Positions 51,575 through 63,333 of a stretch of 64,000 nt of DNA are shown piece by piece; positions within the stretch are counted from its first letter, which is position 1, and each line of letters starts with the position of its first letter. Source of the DNA: Proteobacteria bacterium DTSAM18. GTDB lineage: Bacteria; Myxococcota_A; UBA796; GCA-2862545. A model generated the notes under the pieces. It worked only from the letters and a program-made list of their open reading frames with translations, was not told where the DNA came from and ran no database searches. A program made the translations under genes and the position numbers. The stretch is taken from positions 1 to 64,000 of the forward strand of contig JARACJ010000015.1 in the NCBI GenBank assembly GCA_028767165.1, given 5' to 3'.

Positions 51575-51880
51575 CTAGAACAACCCCTTGGCGAGGACGT
51601 CCTGGGTCTCCGGGTACTTGTCGAACTGGTGCTGGGCATAGGGGCAGTCGTTCTTGATCTTCATCCCTTCCCGCCGGGCCCACTCCACCATCCAGCGGAA
51701 CAGCGCGAGACCGACGCCTGCCCCCTGTGCCTCCGGCTCCACCTCGGTGTGGTGCAGCAGGAGGCGTCCCTTGCCCTTGCGCAGGAAGTACATCCTCCCC
51801 ATGAGCTGGTCGCCGCGCCGGGCGACCAGCTTGCCCTTGTGTCCGTCCTCCTCGACGGTGATCTCCAGATCCTCAGCCAT
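51575..51880 (-). CDS. small GNAT-like acetyltransferase (YidJ type)
   Basis: A 101-residue protein of the small GNAT group (COG2388 type). GKLVARRGDQLMGRMYFLRKG, LHHTEVEPEAQGAGVGLALFRWMVEWARREGMKI and CPYAQHQFDKYPE are the typical blocks, with the acetyl-CoA loop at QGAGVG. GGAGG precedes the ATG at 51880, which overlaps the end of the NmrA-like gene by eight bases. Substrate unknown. Confidence 0.88.
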   Translation of the reverse strand: MAEDLEITVEEDGHKGKLVARRGDQLMGRMYFLRKGKGRLLLHHTEVEPEAQGAGVGLALFRWMVEWARREGMKIKNDCPYAQHQFDKYPETQDVLAKGLF

Positions 51881-52745
51881 GACGACCTCCCGGTGCGAGG
51901 GTCCGCAGCGCCTCGGCCGCCCAGGACGCGAAGTCGTGGAAGGACACGTCGGGGAAGCTGCGATGCAGCGCCGACAGGTCCACGCTGTAGCCGACCTGCT
52001 CGAACCACTCGTACATCCGTCGCAGATCGGCAAGATCGGGCCCGAATTCACTGGCGGGCAGCGCCTCGTAGATGATCTCCCGGTCGAGCAGGCGGCTGAG
52101 GATGCGGGCCTGCTCCTCGCCGGTGAGCTCGTCGGAGGCCACGTCGACGGCCTTCCCGACGAATGCCTCCCGGCGACCGATGATGTCGGCCACGACGGCG
52201 CCGTAGTCGGTCATGTTCACCTGCTGCAGCGACACGCCGCCGGGCAGGTGACGGGGAAACACGCCCTCCTGAAGCGCCTGCAGCGTGGCCGGGGTGAGCA
52301 GGTTCTCCATGAAGTAGACCGGGCGCGTGATGGTCCAGGACAGCGAGCTGTCCGCCAGCAGGAGTTCCACCTTCCGCTTGCTCTCGAAGTGGTGGATGGC
52401 CGTGTCCTTGTCCGCACTGGCCACGCTGCTGAACACGAAGTGACCCACCTCGGCCTCCTGTGCCGCCGCGATGAGGGTGGTGCCCTGCTTGACCTCCACC
52501 TCCGGTCCACCGCCGAAGGGCGTCGTGAGACCGAAGACCACGTCACAGCCCTGCATGCCGTCGGTGAGGGTCTCCTGGTGGGTGAGATCCCCGACGACCG
52601 GGTCGATGCCGGCGGCCTGCAGCTCGTTGGCCCGATCGCCTCCCGAACGGGTGAGGCCCCGGACCTGATGGCCCGCCGCGAGCAGGGCCCGCGCGACCGC
52701 GCCTCCCTGTCTGCCCGTGGCACCGACGACGAACACCGTGGCCAT
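51873..52745 (-). CDS. NmrA-like NAD(P)-binding protein
   Basis: A 290-residue atypical SDR of the NmrA/HSCARG group. The N-terminus ATVFVVGATGRQGGAVARALLAAG binds NAD(P), VFGLTTPFGGG and VFSSVASADKDTAIHHFESKRKVE follow in family order; the last lacks the YxxxK catalytic pair, as usual for redox sensors of this group. GGGAGG precedes the ATG at 52745. It overlaps the downstream GNAT gene. A 16-bp tandem repeat lies about 100 bases upstream. Confidence 0.9.
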   Translation of the reverse strand: MATVFVVGATGRQGGAVARALLAAGHQVRGLTRSGGDRANELQAAGIDPVVGDLTHQETLTDGMQGCDVVFGLTTPFGGGPEVEVKQGTTLIAAAQEAEVGHFVFSSVASADKDTAIHHFESKRKVELLLADSSLSWTITRPVYFMENLLTPATLQALQEGVFPRHLPGGVSLQQVNMTDYGAVVADIIGRREAFVGKAVDVASDELTGEEQARILSRLLDREIIYEALPASEFGPDLADLRRMYEWFEQVGYSVDLSALHRSFPDVSFHDFASWAAEALRTLAPGGRHG

Positions 52746-52842
52746 GCGATCCCTCCCGTGTCCGTCCCCCTTCGACCCGGTGGGGGGGCGCGTGTAGGCG
52801 GGAGGGCCCGGGGGAGGACACGTGGGCCCTGTGCGGAAGGCA

Positions 52843-52946
52843 TGGGGCCAGGAGGGCGTGGGGCCAGGAGGGCGTGGGGCCAGGAGGGCGTGGGGCCAGG
52901 AGGGCGTGGGGCCTGGAGGGCGTGGGGCCTGGAGGGCGTGGGGCCA
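52843..52946. repeat. 16-bp tandem repeat, six and a half units
   Basis: The unit TGGGGCCAGGAGGGCG is repeated four times perfectly, then twice as TGGGGCCTGGAGGGCG, then partially. The A-to-T change is confined to the last two full units, so the array has grown by duplication from both forms. It lies 98 bases from the NmrA-like start. Confidence 0.92.
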
Positions 52947-52949
52947 TGA

Positions 52950-53200
52950 GGCCATGAATGCATGAACCGTGAGGGCATGAATCGTGAGGGCACGAAGCAC
53001 GAACACGAGGGGCATGAGATCACGGTTCTCGAATCCCGAGGGCAGGACCCATGGGCCATGGGCAGTGGTTCATGGTCCGGAATCCATGGAGTCATGATTC
53101 GGGATTCATGGTCTCGGAAGTCATGACTCGTGGCCTCATGTTCGAGATTCGTGGTTCGGGATTCGTGGTTCGGGATTCCTGGCCTCATGGTCCAGCCCGC
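52950..53200. repeat. degenerate CATG-rich repeat island 2
   Basis: Blocks such as GATTCATGGTCTC, GGCCTCATG, GTTCGAGATTC, ATTCGTGGTTCGGG and GTCATGA recur with irregular spacing; the first three also occur in 36565-36690. No coding frame has support. Confidence 0.65.
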
Positions 53201-53360
53201 CGCTCCTCCTCATGGCCAGCCTCACGCCTGACACGCCGGTCCCGCCTGAGGCCTGGACTTTCACGGACCCATCTTTCCGCGGGCACCCGGCCATGCAAGC
53301 ATGCCACCGCCTTGCAACCGTACCGGACTGCCGCGGTACGGAGATGCCCCTGGAGTTCCC

Positions 53361-53954
53361 ATGCGTTCCCTCCCCCTCCTCGCCCTCCTGACCGCTTCCA
53401 CCGTCGCCGGCGCCCAGGAGTCCACCGATACCCCGGCCCCGGAGTCCCAGGAGCTGGTGGCCACCACCACCGCCGCGCCGCTCGGCACCCGCCGCAGCTT
53501 CGGCATCGGCACCGCGGTGAGCGTGGGCGTGTCCACCGGCGGCGGCGTGGCTCTGGAGCTGCTTCCCCTCGAGCTGCGCTTCTTCGATGGCCAGGGCCGC
53601 AACTCCTTCGACCTGCAGGTGGACTGGTTCTCCACGGTCTCCCAGGCCCAGGCCGGCCTGGGCACCCTGTTCTCGGTCACGGGCATGTACCACCTGCGGT
53701 TTCCCATGAACGACGCCATCGGGTTCGCCGTGGCTCCCGGCGTCAACCTCGTGGCGGGTTCCGCCTCCGGTGTCTTCGCCTGGGGCGCTGTCGCCACCAG
53801 CCGTGTGGGCGTCGATCTGAAGGTAGGGACGGGCCCCATGGAGCTGGGTCTGTACATCAAGCCCCAGGTGGGCGTCGTCGGCGCGGGTGACTTCGCCGGC
53901 CTGTTCGGAGCCGCCTACCTGGAGACCTCCTTCATCTGGCACACGATGAAGTGA
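53361..53954 (+). CDS. hypothetical outer-membrane barrel protein
   Basis: A 197-residue secreted protein: signal MRSLPLLALLTASTVAGAQE, a short linker, then alternating strands (FGIGTAVSVGVSTGGGVALELLPLELRFF, FGAAYLETSFIWHTMK) as in small outer-membrane barrels. GGAG precedes the ATG. No family recognised. Confidence 0.72.
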   Translation: MRSLPLLALLTASTVAGAQESTDTPAPESQELVATTTAAPLGTRRSFGIGTAVSVGVSTGGGVALELLPLELRFFDGQGRNSFDLQVDWFSTVSQAQAGLGTLFSVTGMYHLRFPMNDAIGFAVAPGVNLVAGSASGVFAWGAVATSRVGVDLKVGTGPMELGLYIKPQVGVVGAGDFAGLFGAAYLETSFIWHTMK

Positions 53955-53966
53955 GCCGGAGGGCCG

Positions 53967-54845
53967 CTATGGCTCCCCGGGCACGCTTCTTCCCGACAGC
54001 AGCGGCGCCGCCTGCTCCAGCGCCGGCTGCAGCAGGTCCATGAGCGCCCGCACCCGGGCCGATCGCCGCAGATCGGCGTGCAGCAGGAGCCACAGCTGGG
54101 TGTCGGCGGCCTCGATGACGTCGGAGCGGCGGACCAGCCGGGGATCCGGATCGCCGAGGTGGCAGGGCAGGATCCCCTGGGCACGCGTGCACACGAGGAT
54201 GCGGTGCAGCGGAGAGACGCCGGATGCCTCCATCAGCACCGGTGCATCGCCGTGCTCCCTGTGCCACCAGGCGGACGCGGCCCGGGGACCGCTGCCTTCG
54301 CAGTAGATGACCCAGGGCAGCTCCTCGTCCTCACAGCGGCTCGGTCCGTAGACGGCGAAGCCGATGGTGCCCACCCGGCGTCCGACGGCGGCCTCGGGCG
54401 GGGTGTCGGAGGGGCGCAGCGCGATGTCGGCGTCGACGCCCAGGTCGAGCATGCGCTCTTCGGCGCGAAGCACCGGCCGAAGCCCAGGACACTGCACCTG
54501 CACCTCGGCCAGGGCCGGAGCCACCACGCCGAGCAGGCTCTCCGGAAGCGTGAGGGTGACCGGACCCCGCGCCGTGCGGTCGTGCCCGGTGGCGGTGCGC
54601 CGCAGGGCCAGCACGGCCTCCTCCACCTCCTGCGCGCGGGGAAGCAAGGCCTCCCCCACCGAGGTGAGGGCATACCCCCGGGGATCCCGCTCGAACAGCT
54701 GGGCCCCGAGCGACTGTTCCAGCGCCGCGATGCGCCGATGCAGCGTGGAGGGGTTCACCTCGAGCACCTCGGCGCCCGCCGCGAGGGTTCCTTCCCGCGC
54801 CACCGCGAGGAAGGAGCGCAGATCGTCCCAGCGCAGATCGTCCAT
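53967..54845 (-). CDS. LysR-family transcriptional regulator
   Basis: A 292-residue LysR regulator with the HTH in residues 4-65 (DDLRSFLAVAREGTLAAGAEVLEVNPSTLHRRIAALEQ, in part) and a typical effector domain. It diverges from the pirin gene; a perfect palindrome CTTGCACAAATGCAAG lies 12 bases from its own start, suiting autoregulation and control of pirin. Confidence 0.9.
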   Translation of the reverse strand: MDDLRWDDLRSFLAVAREGTLAAGAEVLEVNPSTLHRRIAALEQSLGAQLFERDPRGYALTSVGEALLPRAQEVEEAVLALRRTATGHDRTARGPVTLTLPESLLGVVAPALAEVQVQCPGLRPVLRAEERMLDLGVDADIALRPSDTPPEAAVGRRVGTIGFAVYGPSRCEDEELPWVIYCEGSGPRAASAWWHREHGDAPVLMEASGVSPLHRILVCTRAQGILPCHLGDPDPRLVRRSDVIEAADTQLWLLLHADLRRSARVRALMDLLQPALEQAAPLLSGRSVPGEP

Positions 54846-54856
54846 GGCCCATCCAT

Positions 54857-54872
54857 CTTGCACAAATGCAAG
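54857..54872. promoter_or_regulatory. palindromic LysR operator
   Basis: CTTGCACAAATGCAAG, perfect six-base arms around CAAA, with the T-N-A form common to LysR sites. It sits between the divergent lysR and pirin genes, nearer to lysR. Confidence 0.75.
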
Positions 54873-54968
54873 ACCATCATGCAGCATCACCCATTTCCAA
54901 CGCAATGTCGCAAGCCTACAGTGTGTCCATCGCCAGGGCCGATGGGCCCGACACCCGAGGAGGACACC

Positions 54969-55655
54969 ATGATCACCATCCGACGCAGCCAGGACCGGGG
55001 CCGCGTGACCATGGGCTGGCTCGACAGCCACCACACCTTCAGCTTCGGCAACTACCATGATCCCCGTCACATGGGCTTCGGCCACCTGCGCGTGATCAAC
55101 GACGACGTGGTCCAGCCGGGCCGAGGCTTCGGCACCCACGGCCACCGCAACATGGAGATCGTCTCCTACCCGGTCCACGGCGGGCTCGAGCACCGCGACA
55201 GCACCGGCGGCGGCGGCGTCATCCGCCATGGCCAGGTGCAGGTCATGTCCGCCGGCCGTGGTATCGCCCACTCCGAGATGAACGCCAGCGCCACCGAGTC
55301 CGTACGCTTCCTGCAGATCTGGCTGCTGCCGGAGAAGGGCGGCACCGAGCCCCACTACGAGGACCGGCACTTCCCCCTCACTGACGGCTTCACGCTGCTC
55401 GCCAGCCCCGATGCCCGCGACGGCAGCCTCCGCATCGGCCAGGACACCGACGTGTACCGCCTGATGCTCCCCTCCGAGCAGCCCTCCGAGCTGAAGCTGC
55501 GTCACACCCGCGCCTGGGTGCAGGTCATCCACGGCACCCTCGACGTCAACGGCGCCCGGCTGTTCCCCGGTGACGGCGCCTCCTTCACCGACACCACGGC
55601 CCTCTCCTTCACGGCCGACGGAGACGTCGAGGCCCTCGTCTTCGACCTGCTCTGA
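54969..55655 (+). CDS. pirin-family protein
   Basis: A 228-residue pirin (bicupin). The N-terminal cupin carries the metal ligands in FGTHGHRNMEIVSYPVHGGLEHRDS, with the fourth in AGRGIAHSEMN; the C-terminal cupin lacks a full set, as usual. Bacterial pirins act as quercetinases or as regulators. The FSFGNYHDP start and length fit the family. GAGGAGG precedes the ATG. Likely controlled by the divergent LysR protein. Confidence 0.93.
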   Translation: MITIRRSQDRGRVTMGWLDSHHTFSFGNYHDPRHMGFGHLRVINDDVVQPGRGFGTHGHRNMEIVSYPVHGGLEHRDSTGGGGVIRHGQVQVMSAGRGIAHSEMNASATESVRFLQIWLLPEKGGTEPHYEDRHFPLTDGFTLLASPDARDGSLRIGQDTDVYRLMLPSEQPSELKLRHTRAWVQVIHGTLDVNGARLFPGDGASFTDTTALSFTADGDVEALVFDLL

Positions 55656-55691
55656 TCCCCCTTTCCGCCGCCATGCGGCCCAGGAGTCCCC

Positions 55692-56243
55692 ATGTCTTCC
55701 CTGAACATCCTCGCCCTGTCCGGCTCCCTGCGCACCGGCAGCTTCAACACCGCCCTCCTGCGCGCCGCCGCGGAGCTGGCCCCCGAAGGCGTGGCGATCA
55801 CGCTGCACGACTACCGGGACGTGCCCCTGTACGACGGTGACATCGAGACCTCCCCGGAGGCGGTCGAGGCCCTGAAAGCCGCCATCGACGCCGCCGACGC
55901 CGTGCTCATCGCCACCCCCGAGTACAACCACTCCATCCCGGGCGTCCTGAAGAACGCCATCGACTGGGCCAGCCGCCCGGCGTTCGACTCCGTCTTCTTC
56001 GGCAAGCCCACCGGCATGGTGTCGGCCTCCCCCGGTCTCGTCGGCGGCGCCCGCGCCCAGCAGCACCTCAAGTCCGTGCTGCTGGCCATGGGCACGCCGG
56101 TCTACGCCTCCCCAGAGGTCCTCGTGGGACGGGCCGGCGACAAGTTCGACGACGGCCGGCTGGTCGACGAGAGCACGCGGAAGTTCCTGGCGGGCTTCCT
56201 GGAGAAGTTCAGCGCCTGGGCCCGCGGGTTCTCGGCCCCGTGA
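55692..56243 (+). CDS. NAD(P)H-dependent FMN reductase
   Basis: A 183-residue flavodoxin-fold reductase. LSGSLRTGSFNTALLRAA binds the FMN phosphate and ATPEYNHSIPGVLKNAIDWASRP is the family's signature; SASPGLVGGARAQQHL follows. Members reduce quinones, azo dyes or chromate. It begins 36 bases after pirin on the same strand and probably shares its transcript, a common pairing. Confidence 0.93.
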   Translation: MSSLNILALSGSLRTGSFNTALLRAAAELAPEGVAITLHDYRDVPLYDGDIETSPEAVEALKAAIDAADAVLIATPEYNHSIPGVLKNAIDWASRPAFDSVFFGKPTGMVSASPGLVGGARAQQHLKSVLLAMGTPVYASPEVLVGRAGDKFDDGRLVDESTRKFLAGFLEKFSAWARGFSAP

Positions 56244-56301
56244 CCGCCCACCGGGCGGGTGCCGTCGCCGTCAGCTAGGTTGGGGCCCACACGAGGTCTC
56301 C

Positions 56302-56880
56302 ATGTTCCGCATCGCGCTCCTGCTCCTGCCCCTGTCCGCCTGCGTCCCCGAGGATCCGGGCACCATCACCTGCGATCAGGCCCTGACCACGTTCGATCTC
56401 GAGGCGTCCACGGACCACCCGTCCCACGCCCTGATGGAGGGGGCCACCGGCACCCGGCAGACCTTCGTGGAGCTGCACGAGGGCACCAACGTGCCGCTGC
56501 AGGTCACGGTCGACGCCGACTTCACCGAGGCGATCGAGCGCGCCTGGACCCACCCCGAGTGGGGCGAGCTGTGCCCCACTTCCGACGTGCTGATGGACGC
56601 CGAGGTGGAGCTCATCGTGCAGGACTGGACCCGCTTCGACTGGCAGCAGACCGTCCCCCTCGACCAGGACCCCATCGTGTTCCACGCCTGGGTGCCCATC
56701 GGCGCCTTCCCCGCCGCGCTGCTCCCCGAGGAGGCCACCGAGGACGACCAGGTCATCGCCGAGGTGCGGTGGCACGTCAGCGGCGAAGTCGCGGGTGAGG
56801 TCTCCATCTGGCGCGGCGACATCGGCGAGGACGGCCTGCCCGCCGGCGAAGGCGACCGCATCGACCTGATGGTGTTCTGA
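56302..56880 (+). CDS. hypothetical lipoprotein
   Basis: A 192-residue lipoprotein: signal MFRIALLLLPLSAC with Cys14, acidic mature part, three further cysteines (ITCDQ, LCPTSD) and a beta-rich pattern (VPLQVTVDADFTEAIE, AEVRWHVSGEVAGEVSIW). It somewhat recalls the tandem family at 3.5-7.3 kb in size, acidity and host-like composition, but the four-cysteine pattern is absent. Function unknown. Confidence 0.75.
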   Translation: MFRIALLLLPLSACVPEDPGTITCDQALTTFDLEASTDHPSHALMEGATGTRQTFVELHEGTNVPLQVTVDADFTEAIERAWTHPEWGELCPTSDVLMDAEVELIVQDWTRFDWQQTVPLDQDPIVFHAWVPIGAFPAALLPEEATEDDQVIAEVRWHVSGEVAGEVSIWRGDIGEDGLPAGEGDRIDLMVF

Positions 56881-56917
56881 GGCAGGGTCGCTGAACCGGG
56901 GGTCAACCGGGGGTCAG

Positions 56918-57540
56918 AACCGGGGGTCAGACCGCAACCTGTGACATCTCGGCGGATCTCTCAACCGGGGGTCAGACCGCAACCTGTGACATCTCGGCGG
57001 ATCACCTTCGCCAGCTCGCACGGCAGCCGGCCGGGGCCTCGAAGCTCTCACCGGGGCGGCGGGACGTCCGGCGCTCCCGGCGGGATTGTCGGGAACGTCC
57101 GGGTTTGGACCTGTCAGAGAAGCACGGACCGGGAGTGCAGGGTGTACGGTCCTGCACCCGGAGCGATTCCCGCCTCCCGCCTCCGCGCCGGCGTCCCTTG
57201 GGCTCGACCCGGCCCCGGCCGACTGCCTGGTTCCGTGGATCCGTGACCCGAAAACCGGGGGTCAGACCGCTACCTGTGACATCTCGGCGGATCACCCTCG
57301 CCAGCTCGCACGGCAGCCGGCCGGGGCCTCGAAGCTCTCACCGGGGCGGCGGGACGCGGGGCTCGACCCAAGCGGAAACGACGGAGTCGGGCGCAGCAAG
57401 CGGCGCCCCTACGTTGCAATGCCCCAAGGCAGTGTTGCGGTCCTGCACCCGGCGCGATTCCCGCCTCCCGCCTCCGCGCCGGCGTCCCTTGGGCTCGAGC
57501 CGCCCCCGGCAGGCTGCCTGGTTCAACGGATCCGTGACCC
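56918..57540. repeat. REP-like and tandemly duplicated blocks
   Basis: The 41-base block beginning AACCGGGGGTCAGACCGC and ending CTCGGCGGATC occurs at 56918-56958, 56963-57003 and 57253-57293; shorter relatives ending in TGTGACACCTC are at 57588 and 58547. From 56963 and 57253 about 104 bases match almost perfectly. A second block, GATTCCCGCCTCCCGCCTCC to GGATCCGTGACCCG, is at about 57150-57250 and 57446-57540. Thus two diverged copies of a roughly 300-bp unit lie in tandem. Confidence 0.8.
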
Positions 57541-57621
57541 GTCCGCGTGTGCGTGCGCGTGCGCGACCTCTTTGGTCCGCCAATATCGGGGTCGGACCGC
57601 AACCTGTGACACCTCACCCCA

Positions 57622-57880
57622 ACCCGAGGGGCCTCTGGTCGCCGGCCGGGCGAGGAGCGCAGCGACGACGAACGGGGGGTGGCCAGGGGCCCCGAGCACC
57701 CCACCCCGACCGACCTGCCCCCACACGCGAACGCAATCCCAGGGCATCCCTTCAGCAGCACACCCGAGGCCAGCAGCGTCCCGGCGCGGTCGGGGCGAGG
57801 AGCAAACGAAAGCCGGTACTTCTGTACCGGCCGAGTGTAGCGACGACGAACCGACCGTGCCGGGTCGCTGCTGGCCGTCT
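57622..57880 (+). repeat. structured dispersed element, copy B
   Basis: Module 2: arms GGGGCCTCTGG (57628-57638) and CCAGGGGCCCC (57683-57693) around GCGAGGAGCGCAGCGACGAC. Then GCGAACGCAATCCCAGGGCA (57727 on) and module 1: outer stem arms 57768-57784 and 57860-57876, inner hairpin GCCGGTAC-TTCT-GTACCGGC at 57812-57831. The inner stem differs from copy D at four pairs with pairing kept. About 160 bases upstream of the acidic lipoprotein gene. Confidence 0.85.
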
Positions 57881-58038
57881 ACGCGCCCCCCGCAAGCGTT
57901 CTCCAGCTCCTGAAAGCGAAGGTAAGCGGCGGGACGCGCCCTCCCCATGCGTGGGTCGAAGGGACGGAACCAGCGAGGGGGGCATGGGCGCGCGCTCATC
58001 CCGACGGGGTTCCGCCAACCACGACGAGGGAGGAGACC

Positions 58039-58440
<402 letters not shown>

Positions 58441-58763
58441 CCTGCACCCCACCCATGGCCCCGCTCCGGCGGGCCCCTCCCAAGCGTCGTCCCAGCCCGG
58501 CTGGGGCGGCGCTTTCCGCTCTGACGATCGGCATCGAGCGACATCAGGCGCAAAGACGCAACCCGTGACACCTCACCCCAACCCGAGGGGCCTCTGGTCG
58601 CCGGCCGGGCGGGGAGCGCAGCGACGACGAACGGGGGGTGGCCAGGGGCCCCGAGCACCCCACCCCGACCGACCCGCCCCCACATGCGAACGCAATCCCA
58701 GAGCATCCCTTCCGCCGCACACCCGCGGCCAGGGGTGCCGCGTCATTGCTGGCCGCCTCCCCT
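58441..58763. other. intergenic region with element copy C
   Basis: About 320 bases, mostly the 58568-58756 repeat block; 58451-58520 includes a GC-rich inverted repeat (GGCGGGCCC type) that may terminate the acidic lipoprotein transcript. No gene. Confidence 0.55.
58568..58756 (+). repeat. structured dispersed element, copy C (internally deleted)
   Basis: From CCTCACCCCAACCCGAGGGG the first 120 bases repeat 57611-57736 almost exactly, including module 2 (58589-58654) and the GCGAACGCAATCCCAGAGCA lead (58686 on). Module 1 is cut down to a short stem GCGGCCAG / CTGGCCGC (58725-58732 with 58749-58756), the inner hairpin being lost. It ends eight bases from the stop codon of the convergent MopE-like gene. 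Confidence 0.8.
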
Positions 58764-62345
<3,582 letters not shown>

Positions 62346-62601
62346 GAGGGCCTCCCGAGGGCCGCATGAAACGGGATCTCCCGGACGACTTCAAGCGAAT
62401 CCGGCCACAGATGGGAGGGAAGCGCGTGTATGCGGGAACCGGGGGTCTCGAGCGGGGCTCGGAGGTGGCTGGAGGGTGCGCGTTGTGGTGGGTGGGGACG
62501 CGCCCATTCCCGTGCCCGATACGGTGCGGGTCCGACTCGGAACATGGGTGACGGTTGTGCCCGTGAGCAGGTGACGGGCCGGGAGGGGAGATGTGCTGGC
62601 G

Positions 62602-62707
62602 GAGCGGGAGCATGGGATGCCGGGAGAGTCGATGTCCTCGCGGACAGCAGGGACCTGTCTGGTGAGGTGGTTTCTGGCGAGCGATGTGTCTGGAGACACA
62701 GAGGACA
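62602..62707 (+). repeat. dispersed palindromic repeat, copy 2
   Basis: Matches the reverse complement of 101-215. The perfect palindrome TGTGTCTGGAGACACA is at 62685-62700 and is followed here by a GAGGACACAGAG extension not in copy 1. Upstream blocks GCTGGCGGAGCGGGAGCATG and CGGGAGAGTCGATGT are shared with small changes. Confidence 0.75.
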
Positions 62708-62892
62708 CAGAGATTCTTGCGGTGCGTACTGGATGGCTCGGTGCGACGAGGGCCCGCTCGTGGTGCGGGGCAGACCGGCGCTCGGGTGCGGGGCGTCCGT
62801 CGGGTCGCGACCGGTGTCGGCAGGTCGATCTGATGAAACGGCCCTCCCTGCTGGTGATGCCCAACAGGCGGCCCCCTTCCCTACGACCCCGA

Positions 62893-63217
62893 GGCGTCCT
62901 GGTGGCCAGCCAGGCGAGGAGCGCAGCGACGAAGAATGGGGGGCTGCCAGGGCGCCGAACACCCCGCCGGCATCGCCCGGCACGTCACGCCCCTGCAAGC
63001 GAACGCAATCCCAGGGCATCCCTTCAGCCGCACACCCGAGGCCAGCAGGGTCCCGGTCGTGCCGGGGCGAGGAGCAAGGGAGAGGCCGACCTTCTGGTCG
63101 GCCCGACCGAAGCGACGCTGAACCGGCGCGGCCGGGACCCTGCTGGCCGCCTACCCGCCCCGGTCGGCCCGACCGAAGCGACGCTGAACCGGCGCGGCCG
63201 GGACCCTGCTGGCCGCC
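62893..63217 (+). repeat. structured dispersed element, copy D with duplicated 3' half
   Basis: Module 2 arms GGCGTCCTGG (62893-62902) and CCAGGGCGCC (62947-62956) enclose GCGAGGAGCGCAGCGACGAA; the pairing holds with one G-T although the arms differ from copy B. Module 1: GCGAACGCAATCCC (62999 on), a perfect 17-bp outer stem (63040-63056 with 63132-63148), inner hairpin 63084-63103. The 56-base 3' half (63096-63151) is repeated at 63162-63217, 66 bases on. About 120 bases upstream of the thrE-like gene. Confidence 0.85.
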
Positions 63218-63333
63218 CCCCATCAAGCTTCTGGTGGCAGAGGCCGTCTCCCCACGTGACACGGGAGCCCATGCAACTCCTGAACCATGCCGACCGCCCC
63301 CTCTCCAACCCACCGGCCGATGCGAGGCCGCCC

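Larger units (their letters stand above)
52746..53360. other. repeat-filled intergenic region
   Basis: About 615 bases without a gene. It holds a 16-bp tandem repeat (52843-52946), then a CATG-rich degenerate repeat island (about 52950-53200). The last 150 bases, before the next barrel gene, show no special structure. Confidence 0.6.
56881..58038. other. large repeat-filled intergenic region
   Basis: About 1.16 kb with no supported gene. It is made of tandem and dispersed repeats: short REP-like blocks, a ~300-bp duplicated unit and the structured element copy B. Open frames in all six directions exist only because stop codons are rare at this GC content. Confidence 0.65.
62346..63333. other. 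repeat-filled intergenic region before thrE-like gene
   Basis: Nearly 1 kb without a gene. It contains the palindromic repeat copy 2 (62602-62707), the structured element copy D (62893-63152) and the partial duplication of its 3' half (63162-63217). Confidence 0.6.

Noticed and set aside
52843-52946. CRISPR array
   Set aside because: Units of 16 bp abut each other directly with no spacers; it is a plain tandem repeat.
57086-58038. Plus-strand proline/arginine-rich frames of 275-384 codons
   Set aside because: They run across the duplicated repeat blocks and element copy B without a ribosome site; repeat translation explains them.
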